From: Nephrocerus scutellatus
Taxonomy: Eukaryota > Arthropoda > Insecta > Diptera > Pipunculidae
NCBI GenBank assembly: GCA_947095585.1
Contig: OX352764.1
Coordinates: 73,737,536 to 73,801,535 of the forward strand
Direction of reading: 5' to 3'
Length of the DNA: 64,000 nt
Position numbers and translations under genes: made by a program. This document shows positions 34,490 to 45,363 of this stretch, in pieces (within the stretch, counting starts at the first letter, position 1; each line of letters begins with the position of its first letter). Below the pieces are notes generated by a model, which worked only from the letters and a program-made list of their open reading frames with translations, made no database searches and was not told the DNA's origin.

Positions 34490-35130
34490 AAAAATAACCC
34501 ATAAAAATTAAAATTTGTCGTGTAAATCGGGAATAGGCAATGTGCAAAGTTTGAATAAAATCGGGCTAGTTTTTAATAAAAAAATACGAGCACCTAGTTC
34601 TGGGAACCGATCAATTCCAAATTTTTATAGAAAGTCTTGCCATCGAAGAAACACATGTGTAAAAAATTTCAAGAACATTTTTAAAAAAAAATTTTTATGG
34701 GAGCCTTCGGCCACTTTCAAATTTTTACGAAAATTATTGTCCATCGGATTAAACACGTGTGGATAAAATTTGAAGAAAATTGGGTACATTTTTTAAAAAT
34801 TTTGTTTGGAAGTCCCTGACCCCGAGGCCCTATCACTTCCAAATTTTCACAAAAAGTGTGGTCCATCGGATCAAACACGTGTGTATAAAATTTGAAGAAA
34901 ACTGGGTAAATTATTTAAAAATTTTGATTGGAAGCCCTCTGATCCCGGGGCCCGCTCACTACCAAATTTTCACAAAAAGTGTGGTCCATCGGATTTAAAA
35001 CCTGTGTATTAAATTCCAAGAAAATCGGGTAAAATTTAAAAAAAAATATATGGGCACATGGGCCCTGAGGCCATCAATAGAAAGTGTTGTCACCGGAAAT
35101 GCACATGTGCGTAAAGTTTCAATAAAAGAA
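34490..35130 (+). repeat. Family A composite repeat (about five units)
   Basis: The head AAATAACCCATAAAAATTAA and TTTGTCGTGTAAATCGGGAA is followed by CCATCGGAT(T/C)AAACACGTGT variants of the unit at about 34740, 34863 and 34986. GC blocks of GACCCCGAGGCCC type also occur. The usual GCGAAGTTAATATAGAG terminus is missing; the array runs into tandem repeat D. Confidence 0.85.
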
Positions 35131-35139
35131 TGGTGATGG

Positions 35140-35450
35140 TTAGACAGCTCTATAGAGGGATGGGGTATTAGTGTCGATTCTATGGTTTTCGGGGTCACTG
35201 AGTTGAATGGTGATTGTAAGACAGCTCTAGGGGGATGGATCCGATACCTGTGGGCGATGTGAACCGACCTGAAACCGACCGATATTAGTGTCCATTCAAT
35301 AGTTCTCGGGGCCACTGAGATGAATAGTGTTGGTATGACGCTCTTAATGGGTAAGTTGTCTCCCCGGAGTTGGGAGAGTGACCGATATTAGTATCGATCC
35401 CATAGTTTTCGGGATCGCTGAGATGAATAGTGGTGTTTAGAATGGTACTC
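35140..35450. repeat. Tandem repeat D, three copies (about 105-116 bp)
   Basis: The blocks TTAGTGTCGATTCTATGGTT, TTAGTGTCCATTCAATAGTT and TTAGTATCGATCCCATAGTT start near 35168, 35284 and 35389. Each is followed by TTCGGGGTCACTGAG-like and TGAATAGTG-like blocks. The repeat is GC-richer than its surroundings. Confidence 0.8.
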
Positions 35451-35539
35451 AGCGACCATTTGGCGACAAATTTGCGGATGAGAACATTGAAAAAGGTAGA
35501 TTTAATTGACATCGATTTTTGAAATCTGCCGCAGAACTA

Positions 35540-36050
35540 ATAAATTCCATTTATCCGGCTCTTTCTCCAAACTATCACATGTTTAACCGGTTGCGAGAAG
35601 CGGCAATTCTTGCTGCTAACAATGGAGACACCCACGAAATAACAATAAAATACTTGCCATGTTAATGGCATAGTCCCTGAATATAAGTGTATCGATACCG
35701 TTGAAGATACTGATGAGGAAATTAATTATCTAACTGAGTTCATAAACTCACTTGATTCATCTGGATAGCCACCACATCGTCTTATAGTGGGGTCTCCAAT
35801 TATTTTACTTCGGAATCTCGACTCGCCAAAACTTTGCAACGACACAAGACTGTGCGTAAAAGAGATTCTGGGCAATATAATTGAAGCGACTATCTTGGCA
35901 AAAAAGGGACAGTGTGAAACAGTTTTTATCCCACGAATAGCACTCATTTCGACGGATCTACCTTTTAAATTTAAGAGATTGCAATTTCCAGTAAAACTTG
36001 CGTTTTCGTTGACGATCAATAAGTCGGAAAGTTTATTAGGTAAGATTTGA
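35540..36050 (+). pseudogene. Helitron-type PIF1-like helicase, C-terminal fragment
   Basis: An open stretch at 35787-36050 reads GSPIILLRNLDSPKLCNDTR, then IIEATILAKKGQCETVFIPR, then STDLPFKFKRLQFPVKLAFS and LTINKSES. This is the C-terminal region of the PIF1-like helicase in Helitron Rep/helicase proteins, including the late FPVxLAFxxTINKxQ region where the Gln is replaced. Just upstream, in other frames, are LREAAILAANN (about 35595-35630) and LTEFINSLDSSG (about 35730-35765), normally seen shortly before this block. Stops and frame changes interrupt it and no Rep domain is present. It is a dead fragment, but it shows that autonomous Helitrons have existed in this genome. Confidence 0.85.
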
Positions 36051-36124
36051 GATTGACATGTTTTTTCCACGGACAACTTTATTTTGCTTGCTCTGGGATG
36101 GATTGACCTAAGAATTGATTTATT

Positions 36125-36480
36125 CTTGCTCTTAGGCTAATGACACACGAGCTCCTTTTGGCGCGCTCCCATTTGGTCGCGCGCCATGAGTACCCAGAGA
36201 GCCAATGGAATAGTACACACGAGCGTCCGCGAACAAAAAGGAGTCGGTATGGTCGCAGCGACTTCCCTTCATGGCGCGCGAACCGTAGAGCGTCATGAAG
36301 GGTAATATTATACATCAGAATGAACACACGAGCGTCCAAATGGGAGCGCGTCATTTAAAATTTGATTTTTCAAAGGCATCGTAGTACGTCATGAGGGGTA
36401 CTATTATATATCAGAATGAACACATGAGCGTCCGAGTGCGTGAAGTGCGTCATTTAAAATTTAATTTTTGTAAGGCAAGG
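36125..36480. repeat. GC-rich repeat with three CACACGAGCGTCC blocks
   Basis: CACACGAGCGTCC-like blocks occur near 36213, 36325 and 36420. The segments near 36290-36375 and 36388-36475 repeat GTCATGA(A/G)GGGTA, ATATTATA(C/T)ATCAGAATGA and GCGTCATTTAAAATTT(G/A)A. It is unusually rich in GCGCGC for this window. It may be part of a non-autonomous DNA transposon; the family is unknown. Confidence 0.7.
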
Positions 36481-36680
36481 TGAGTCTAAATGCATTTTTA
36501 AATTTCCCGGTTGCAATACATAAATTAAATTAATGTTTTTAGGAAAGGAAATCATGGATCGTATTGATTCTTTCTTTCTTTTTGCAACAAATATAAAAAT
36601 AAAACATTATTTTGAACTGTATTCATCTTGAATAACCAAACTAAACCAACAAGCATGATCAGCAAAATATGCTGTCGCGG

Positions 36681-36895
36681 TGTCCGACCTCTCGCGAATG
36701 GGTGACAAACGTTCCGAGAGTAATTAATACAATACCTTGTCACGGAAAGCTTCTCAAATTCGCCGTTCGGATCCGGCATTAAATTGTAGGTCCCCTTCTT
36801 CCATTTGTGTCCAAAAAATTAACATGTGCAGCACAAATGGTCGCGAGAAGTTAGGCCTTGGACCGCAATGGTCTGTCGCCCCCAATATTATTATT
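36681..36895 (+). repeat. tRNA-derived SINE, copy 6
   Basis: GTCCGACCTCTCGCGAATGG, GTGACAAACGTTCCGAGAG, CACGGAAAGCTTCTCAAATT, CGCCGTTCGGATCCGGCATT and CTTGGACCGCAATGGTCTGT make this the cleanest SINE body in the window. It ends in ATTATTATTA. Its tRNA-like head is truncated. Confidence 0.8.
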
Positions 36896-37139
36896 AAAGG
36901 TGAAACTAAAAACATTGCATACAACAAAGTTTCGTTTTAAATTAATATTATGTATTTTTTTTTAATTTTATTTTATAATTTGAATACTATAGCTATAATT
37001 TAAAATAAATTTTGTTTATAAAAACTCATCATTTTTTCTACCCCTGCCTAATAGAAGAGTGGGATGAATAAATACCTGAGCAACGCCGGGTAATCAGCTA
37101 GTATGCTATAATATAACGTTACTTCTTTGAAGATTTCTC

Positions 37140-37900
37140 TATGGCTAATATTGCTCTATTGCTTTAGTACTATGGTGCTTTTAAGTACTTCCTGGTCACA
37201 TTTTCTGCCGTGTGAAATAATGGCTCTAGGTATTGAAAGTTTGGTACTGTCTCTATATTCCCTCCGTTACATATGATATTTAAGTCTGCGTTTGGGTAAT
37301 ATTCCTTATATATCCACATTCCTTTACTTTTGCCTGCATTATCATTCCTTGTACTTCGAACTTCGCCAAGTGCTTGTTGTAGTCTTTGTTGAGAGTCATC
37401 TGCGTAATGTAGAAACTTCAAGTTCTGTTCTCTTCTTCTCATTCCGACCGATGTTCTGTAGTTTCGACGTTTGCAATTTTTGGCTGTCTCATCCAGGAAA
37501 TTGTGAATAAAAAGGGACATTTTTTATTTTAAAAGTCTCCCAATAGCGTTGACTTGGCACCAGGTCAAAATGACTTCTAAATGGTCCTAGGTTTGTCTTC
37601 TTCAACAACTTAAGTTCATCTGCTCTTCTTCTAGAGTCTAGAATCTAGACTATGCTCGATAGATTATCTCAATTGTTTCCCGAAGATTTTCATATAGAGT
37701 TAGCTATTACAGCCGCAGCTGCTGCCTTTTTATGAATAAATATGGAATATATTTCTACATATCCTGTTTAGATAGTTTCCTCTGTGTTTGATTGCTTCTG
37801 GAGCCAATTGGTCAGATCTGGCTGCTTTACCTATTCTCATGACTATGATTGCTTCTTCTACCATTTCTTCAGTGTTCGGTCCTTCAAATTTACCATATTA
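37140..37900 (-). pseudogene. LINE RT fragments (RTE-like), decayed
   Basis: Near 37860-37770 the minus strand reads RIGKAARSDQLAPEAIKH, an RT block 1-type KAxGxDxxxPE motif. Near 37440-37380 the catalytic box appears within LKFLHYADDSQQRL. It is followed by MWIYKEYYPNADLNI and VPNFQYLEPLF, where the typical FxYLG is altered. Most of the RT core between these is missing. Short size and frameshifts show a dead fragment. Confidence 0.7.
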
Positions 37901-38065
37901 TAATATCGGGTATGGTCCGTAGAACTTTTTTCAGATATCTAGTACTTTATTTTGTTTCAGTGATTATGTTGTTATTTATAGTTCTAGATTGTTTTCCCAT
38001 TGAGTACTTTTACTATTTTCCAGATACTAATTGTATTGTTTTTTTGGTGCTTTTTTTCTATCCCA

Positions 38066-38268
38066 ATAAATTCTCTATATTAACTTCGCGTGCACGTGGC
38101 TGGCTGAGTGGCTGGGTGGCTCGCTGGCTGGTCAGATTTTCTGATCAATTTTTAACCCACTTCCCATAGCCCGATTTTATTGAAACATATGTATATTTCC
38201 GGTGACAATACTTTCTATTAAAATTTGAGGCCCCTCGGACCTTGGCCTCGGGGGCCCCGTCCGTCCAA
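38066..38268 (-). repeat. Family A composite repeat, 5' half (minus orientation)
   Basis: ATTCTCTATATTAACTTCGC is followed by TGCACGTGGCTGGCTGAGTG-type microsatellite, TCAGATTTTCTGATCAATTT and TTAACCCACTTCCCATAGCC. A GC block follows near 38225-38265, after which family similarity stops. Confidence 0.85.
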
Positions 38269-38269
38269 G

Positions 38270-40015
38270 CCAGCTGAGAACTGGTTTTTTACTAGGACTA
38301 GCTAGGACTATACTGGAATAAAGTTTGTCTCATAACCTACTAAAAACCTTATATGGGACAGTCTAAGAAAGACTAACAGGACTTTTTATGTTGAAAATTT
38401 AAATTTTCCGGAGCTCTGCACTTATATATATGATTAAAAATGTATCCCATTTTCGTTGTCGTAGATCCGTTTTTCCGAGTTATCAGTTTCCATAATTTTT
38501 TTTATAATATAGACAATTATTGCAACTTTTCCTTGACATCATGTATTCTTTCATTGCGTCTTCCACAATCCATTTGGATGATGCCACCATCCAGTTATGT
38601 TTACACTACAACACTTTCTGTCCTTCCGTACTGTTATGCAAATCAGGCACTCAAAATAATTCACAAACTCCGAATATATGCACCTTTCCAAACAAACTAC
38701 GAATCCAAATTAAAGCAGAAGAATTAATTTTATTTATCAATAATTTTTAAAAATGTAAATTGTAAAATTCATTTCAAAGTAAAAAATTCCACATCTGCAC
38801 GTGCGTAATTTGTGCCAAAAAAATCATCGTTTTTTATTTGTTTAACATCTGTCACTTAAGTAGTTAATTTGAATATGGAAATGAATTTGTTGCAATGAAT
38901 GAGGAATTGTGATGCAAGTGCAGGTTGATCGACTATTACAGTGGACACAGAGCTTTCGGTATACAACTGCATTGCGTAAACATCAAGGAAAAGACAAATG
39001 TGCACACGCCACTTCTGACCAGCAGTTAATTAACAAAATGCAAATGGCAACCCGTTCATTACGCGGGATGAAAACCACGTCGATGAGATGGATGGGGGCG
39101 TTCACCATACATTGATGACAGATTGGTGTGATTGAAATGAAAATGTTTTACTTTATGTTCTCATTTTTGTTTTTTGTGTTGATGCAGTAAAGTTTTGACG
39201 CATTGGGCTGCAGCGCTCGTTGCCATTTCCAAATGAATGCGGAATTAATTAATGAATAATATTTGCAAAATTAAACATTTAGTGATATCGATTATATGTT
39301 CGCATAGACAAAAATATTAAAATGGCAGCAATTACTTCAGTTTTTATTTTCGAAAAAACTTCTATATTGAAAATTAAGTTTATTTAAACTGCTCACACTG
39401 AAAAACGGGTTTAATGTCATAATCATATAATAGTAGATAAGTGGCGGAAAAATGTGCTACCTTTTTCCGGTTGTATACTCGTATATAAGTGATTGATGCA
39501 AAATTTTAATGTAAACAATTTCAAAATAATTACGTAAGAGTTCATATTTAGATTATTTAGGCACATTTTGATATAAAACAACTAAATGTAAAAAAAACTT
39601 TTATATTTATAAAATTTGGCCGCTATTCGATCAGAGCCTTGCCATTCTATGTTAGTTGAAAACTGTGGTCAATACACTAAATGTTTTGGAAGGTAATTCA
39701 AACGACATATATACGAGTATACCTATAAGATGTATAATAACTACTCATAAGCTCTAGAAGAGCAAGCGAAATAAACTTTGGCAATTTACATAATATCGTT
39801 TCGAAATGTACATACATTTTAAGATCGCCTCTGATGATATCACCATGAACTTGATAAACTTATAAGAAAATTAAAATTCGGCATCTCAAATAAAAAGAAA
39901 CATCCATTTTACGACCACGATTATTTTTTAGCTTAGATTAGGTATTACTGGGGTTATGAGCTAGTTAGAAAAAATTAGTTTTTTTTTTTAAAGAATACCC
40001 TAGCTCACTGCGACC
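38270..40015. other. No gene recognised
   Basis: AT-rich DNA with short open frames (for example 38440-38750, 38909-39115) that show no family motif. Confidence 0.5.
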
Positions 40016-40019
40016 TAAA

Positions 40020-42640
40020 AGATCTATTGTATTTTAGGGTGCATTTACTCTAAGAGACGTACCACCTCCCTTATGAAGGATAGTAGGTCCTTAGTGGCAG
40101 AATTTCACAACTCCGCTCCTTTCCTTATGAAAAATGCGTCTCCTTAACCAAACTAGTGCTGAGCATTCACAGAGAAAATGCTCGAATGACTCATCATCCT
40201 CCGAGCAGAACCTACATTCCGTCTCTGAGCCCACAGCAATTTGGTTAAGGTGACACCGCAAGCCACAATGACCTGTTAGAAAACTCACTAGCTTCCTAAT
40301 GCTATCCCTATTTAGATTAAGGATTTCCTTATAGGAAAAGGGCCTGATTAATTGTTTGGATTGCCTCAACCCCGGAACGTTATCTCAGGGGGCCAGACGA
40401 AGTTTGTGATTCCAACAATTTATCAGTGTTGCGGCGGCAGCCCAGTTGATACCACAGTAGGGGTTGGGTCCCATGAACGTAGATTCCGAGCCAGCCCAAG
40501 CTAGTTAATCTGCAGATTCGTGGCCTCAAATACCCTGGTGACCATGATACCAAAAGAGCTTCACCCTGTTATGCCTTGCTACGGATTGCAGCGCATCGTA
40601 GAAGCATTTAACTAATTTAGAGTCCATTATGCTGGACGATAACGCTTTCAGTGCTGCCTGACAATCGGAAAAGATATATAATATAGCGCCCCTCATTCCT
40701 TTACTTAGGTTAATTCTAGAGCAGATTTCAATGGCATATAGGTTCGCCTGGAAAACCGTTGGACTTTTTCACATTGGTATCGAGATTTTGAGCTGGGGTC
40801 CAATGATACCAGCTCCAACTCCAGTTCCCGTCTTCGATCAGTCTGTGTGGCTTCTGAAGTTTAGTTGCCGTTGCCCCTTCAAGAACTTTCGGCCACCAAA
40901 CGATGGCAGCGTACGTGATAATAGGTCTCACCATCATTGTATACATCCAATGTATCATTTTAGGATTTAGACGCCAAGTTCTGTCGTTGAGGCGTCTTAC
41001 TGGCCCACAAGGCCATAGTGGCGCGCTCAATGACGGACTTGATATAAAAACTCCAGTTCATTAATTTATCAAGGATGAAGCCGGGATATTTAACCACACT
41101 GGAATAATTTAACGTGGTGCCTTTGATGATGATAAGTCCCAAATCTACCAGTCTTCTTTTCGTTAAAGGCACTAGAACGGCAATAATTGATGACAGTCAT
41201 TCTCTGCTGCACCATTCTAAAACTTGCAGTGCTTACCCCTAATAAAAATCGCCAAGTCGTCCGCATAACCAATGTCGATGTAGCCTGATCTATAAAGATC
41301 GACTAGAAAATTGTCAATGATTGGTGACAATAGAAGAGGAGAAAGCAGTCCTCCTTGGGAACATCACTTAACTGCAGTCACAGACACAGAAACTTTTCCC
41401 AAGGAGGAAATATGTTATCGATAGTGTCCTCAATGTCGAGGAAGACACACAGGGCCACTTCCTTGGAACGAAAATTTCATTCTATCTTCTTTACAAGGTA
41501 GTGAAGGGCACTTTATGTGCTTTTGCTTTCGTGTACGCGAACTGACTTGAGTGCATAGGGGTAGACAATTCTAACCGGCCTCTAATATAAACATCAATAA
41601 GACTCTCCATGGTTTTGAGGACAAATGATGTTAGACTTATAGATCTGTATGATTTAGGCAGCTCACTAGGCCTATTGCCTGGTTTGGGCTGGGTAGCTGG
41701 CTCGTCTTAATTCGGAGTTGTACTCCGTAAGGGTAAACCTATATTCGTCCCAACTCTTCGTGCGTTTAGCAAAGTTGACGAGTTTTCTAACTTTATTTCT
41801 GAGCATAGCCAGCTGATCGGGGAATGTTTTGTTTACAAACGCTGATTTTATGGACACAGCTGTCATGTGAGCAACACATCATTTAATTGGCAAGCTGTTT
41901 CATCTAGGTCCCCTGTGGACACTATAGGTGCGACAAGCATAGCCAATTTAGAGAGAGAGAAAGTCCCCGATAAGGATTTCAGTCCATAGACTTTGGATCA
42001 TATCTAGAAGAAGCATGTCTCAGTTTGCCGGGAATGTCAAAGCTTTTGTGCTGATGGTCTGACAGCGAGGTTCGTCAGAAACATACCAGTTTTCAACTAT
42101 GTTAAAGATGAATGGACTGGCGAGTACCTCTTCGCGAATCGCAATTATAAAGTTAGGTTTAGAGCTTCTATTTAGGATTAATACATTACTACTAATAAGA
42201 TATTCTAAAAGACACTCACTCCTTTTTGATTGATTGATGTCACTGCTGCACCAGCCTTATGATGTGCATTGGCATCGCATCCTATGAGATACTGGAGGTT
42301 TCTGCTTCGGCAGTACTCTATAAGCTCCTGGACCTTTGTTGGCGGAATGTTGTCGTCGTCGCCGAAGAATTATTCCGAAGAAACGAAACGAAGTTATGGC
42401 TTCCCCTCTCGGTCTGAACTTCCACTGGTAGGGCCCCAGGCCCCTTGGCACTGCCCGCTTTTAAAGATTAACTTACACGCCTTATTCCGAAGGCCTTTAA
42501 TAAGTCCGATTATATCCCAAGGCTCTTGGATGAGACCAAGGGTAATATTATCCTCGGCGAACCGCTTCCGAAGGGTAGCGGACGCACCTAACGCCACACT
42601 TTTATTGGATCATGTCATACAACCATTATAAGTATTGGTC
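40020..42640 (-). pseudogene. LOA/I-type LINE with RNase H domain, decayed
   Basis: Read from about 42640 downward on the minus strand. The endonuclease start includes ASATLRKRFAEDNITLGLIQ followed by EPW. Linker/RT pieces lie at about 41866-41672 (LRNKVRKLVNFAKRT). The RT core holds GGLLSPLLLSPIIDNFLVDL, then YIDIGYADDLAIFI near 41350-41220, with the catalytic YADD intact. The thumb has LNPKMIHWMYTMMVRPIITY and AAIVWWPKV (about 40975-40870). The RNase H region has an IFSDCQAALKALSS block (about 40675-40630). The C-terminus has LRQSKQLIRPF, LTGHCGLRCHL and the zinc-like CRFCSEDDESFEHFLCEC (about 40215-40160). Frameshifts and stops break it throughout. An RNase H domain with this tail fits the LOA/I group. 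Confidence 0.85.
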
Positions 42641-43490
42641 GAATCTCTTATTTATGGTTTATATGACTTCTTAAAACGTCATTAGATCCTCCTCCTGCTC
42701 CTTCTCCTGCTACTGCTCCAGCTATATAATATAACATAACTATCATAATATGTATATATAAAAATAAGCAATTGATTTAGCATAGTCTTACAACCCTCAA
42801 CCATATGTAGTCCAAGCAGAACTTCAAAATTAATTAAAGCACATAACAGCATGAACTGCGATTAGCGTTCAAAATGTCGATGTTCATGTGTCCTGCAGTT
42901 CACACGATGACGCACAGTTTGCTGCGTTCTTCATTAACCCATGATTAAAATAAAGTTTCTATTTTTTTCAAAAATTTATATATTTCTTCAATAGCTTTTT
43001 TAATCTTTTGTATTTGTTGCGAATCCCTTAGATCTTAGAACATGCACATATATATAATAATAAATAAATATTATTTAATATGCATTAAAACCTTTAACTT
43101 AATAAATTAATTACAACAATTTTAAATGTCTAGTTTTTTGTTTAAATAAAAAAAAAACCAAAAACCCAAAACAAACTACAATATAATTCTCTTATATTAA
43201 AATTAAATTTGTTGCTTCAAATGTTCAGTTTTATAACTATTATCAATTCATTTTATGGGCGTTACACTATACAATTCATAATATAACATTCCCAAAAATT
43301 ACTTTATGCAATATTACTTTTTAATTACTGATAAGTAATTCCTTTTGCCATTGCAATATTATCAATTCAATTTATGGGCTGTAGTATTATTTCATTGTAT
43401 GATATTATTATAAATAACAATGCAACGATGACTCTCCCAAAAACTGACAAATTACTTTGTTTGTTTTCTATTTTCATTTTTGTTTGGAAA
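42641..43490. other. No gene recognised; extremely AT-rich
   Basis: Long A/T runs and near-repeats (TATTATCAATTCA followed by TTTATGGGC occurs twice, near 43239 and 43359). This lies beyond the 3' end of the rRNA pseudogene, but nothing identifies it as rDNA spacer. Confidence 0.5.
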
Positions 43491-43524
43491 GGAACACGTT
43501 AATGATCCTTCCGCAGGTTCACCA

Positions 43525-43557
<33 letters not shown>

Positions 43558-43840
43558 AATAATCAAGTTCAACTTTTGCGAAACAACGGTAAAACATTCG
43601 AAGTGTCATCATAGTGATCGCGTCCGGAGACCTCACTAAATAATTCAATCGGTAGTAGCGATTTGAGGTGTGTACAAAGTGCATGAACGTAATCAATGCG
43701 AGTTAATGACTCACACTTATTAGGAACTCCAAGTTCATGTGAATAGTATCAGTTCCCAATCCCAATCATAAAAGTGGTTCAGCGGTTTACCTGGACCTCT
43801 CGGTCTAGGAAATACACGTTAATACTTTCAGTGTAGCACG

Positions 43841-44380
43841 AGTTATAGAATTACTCCCCAGTACAAATAGTAACAAATGCAAACAAGCATATTTGCTTGA
43901 GTATAAACAAAACGCATCGACACAAACGGGATGTCATAAAAATTAATCTAAACAAAAATCAGTTATAGAATTATTCCTCAACATAAATAAGAATAGAGAC
44001 ATACCAAGCATATCTGCTTGAGTATAAATAAAATGTATCGACACCAACGGCATGTCATAAAAATTAACAAAGATCGATTACAGAATAGAAACATACCAAG
44101 CATATCTGTTTGGGTATAAACAAAATCACAATGTCACAAAAAGTAATGTAAACAAAGATTCATCAAGTATGACGATATGAATGTATACAATATGAATATG
44201 AATGTATATGTAGAATTGCTGCATAGGCAATGATTAAATATAAAAAGGGTTCTTTTAGTTTTGTAAAGCAGTCTTAATTTGTGAGTCTCTTACTTGAGAC
44301 TATATTTTAATTAATAAAGAAATTGAATAGTCGTAAATGGTGTGTTTCATTTGAATTTTTTTAAATAAATCCCGGAAATT
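43841..44380. mobile_element. 540-bp insertion in the 18S pseudogene, with three internal repeats
   Basis: The 18S sequence stops after GTGTAGCACG and resumes at CGCGCGTGTAGCCC. The bases CACG (43837-43840) and CGCG (44381-44384) fit a 4-bp target duplication with one change. Inside are three diverged repeats of about 90-110 bp with AGCATAT(T/C)TG(C/T)TTGAGTATAAA, (A/T)CGACACAAACGG-like and ATGTCATAAAAATTAA blocks. An AATTAATAAAGAAATTG stretch lies near the right end. There is no coding capacity. It may be a solo LTR or a non-autonomous element; the class is unresolved because its ends are not TG/CA. Confidence 0.7.
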
Positions 44381-44958
44381 CGCGCGTGTAGCCCAGGACA
44401 TCTAAGGGCATCACAGACCTGTTATTGCTCAATCTCATTATTGCTAGACGCAATTTGTCCATTTAAGAAGCTAGTGTCCTTACAATGGGACAAACAAACA
44501 GGTACGGCTCCACTTACAAAAGCACATTCAAGTTTTTTTACATTTTACTGTATTTAAGAATGAACGCTACGCAAGCTTCAGCACCATAATCCTGGAAGCA
44601 TCTATTTAATATATTTAAGTGTTCGGAATTAACCAGACAAATCACTCCAAGAACTAAAAACGGCCATGCACCACATCCCATAGATTCGAGAAAGAGCTAT
44701 CAATCTGTCTTACACGCTTTTGTTCGAACCTGGTAAGTTTTCCCGTATTGAGTTAAATTAAGCCGCAGGCTCCACTCCTGGTGGTGCCCTTTCGTCAATT
44801 CCTTTAAGTTTCAGCTTTGCAACCATACTTCCCCCGGAGCCCAAAAGCTTTGCTTTCCCGGGAAGCGACTGAGAGACCCATAATAGTAGCTACACCCAAT
44901 TGCTAGCTGGCATCGTTTATGGTTAGAACTAGGGCGGTATCTGATCGCCTTCGAACCT

Positions 44959-44989
<31 letters not shown>

Positions 44990-45257
44990 TTTGGCAAATG
45001 CTTTCGCTTATGTAAGTCTTACGACGGTCCAAGAATTTCACCTCTCGCCTCGTAATACTAATGCCCCCAAACTGCTTCCTCTTGTTCTAAAAACCAATGA
45101 AAGTAGAACAGAGGTCTTAATTCTTTATTCCATGCACAAAATATTCAGGCATTTGGAGCCTGCTTTAAGCACTCTAATTTGTTTAAAGTAAATGTACCGG
45201 CCCACAACAAGACTCGATGAAGAGCACTGAGGCAGGTTTAAATAGGAGGTACATACC

Positions 45258-45363
45258 GGGTGCCAAACTGGATGACATCGGCTCGAAATCGGGACCGGTG
45301 GAGATACTTTTTGCGGGAGGCCAGGATCGGACCCCGGTTGTAGAGCCAAATTTGATGATAATG
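45258..45363 (+). mobile_element. 5'-truncated LINE tail (RTE-like) in 18S, 7-bp target duplication
   Basis: ACATACC occurs at 45251-45257 and again at 45364-45370 and flanks 106 bp absent from 18S. The insert contains GGGACCGGTGGAGATACTTT, TTGCGGGAGGCCAGGATCGG and ACCCCGGTTGTAGAGCCAAA, and ends in TTTGATGATAATG. These blocks match the 3' end of the RTE-like LINE at about 10081-10165. A 3' simple repeat, strong 5' truncation and a short target duplication are the hallmarks of target-primed insertion. Confidence 0.88.

Noticed and set aside
35726..36076. Minus-strand 116-residue open frame
   Set aside because: It is antisense to the Helitron helicase block, which has clear conserved motifs.
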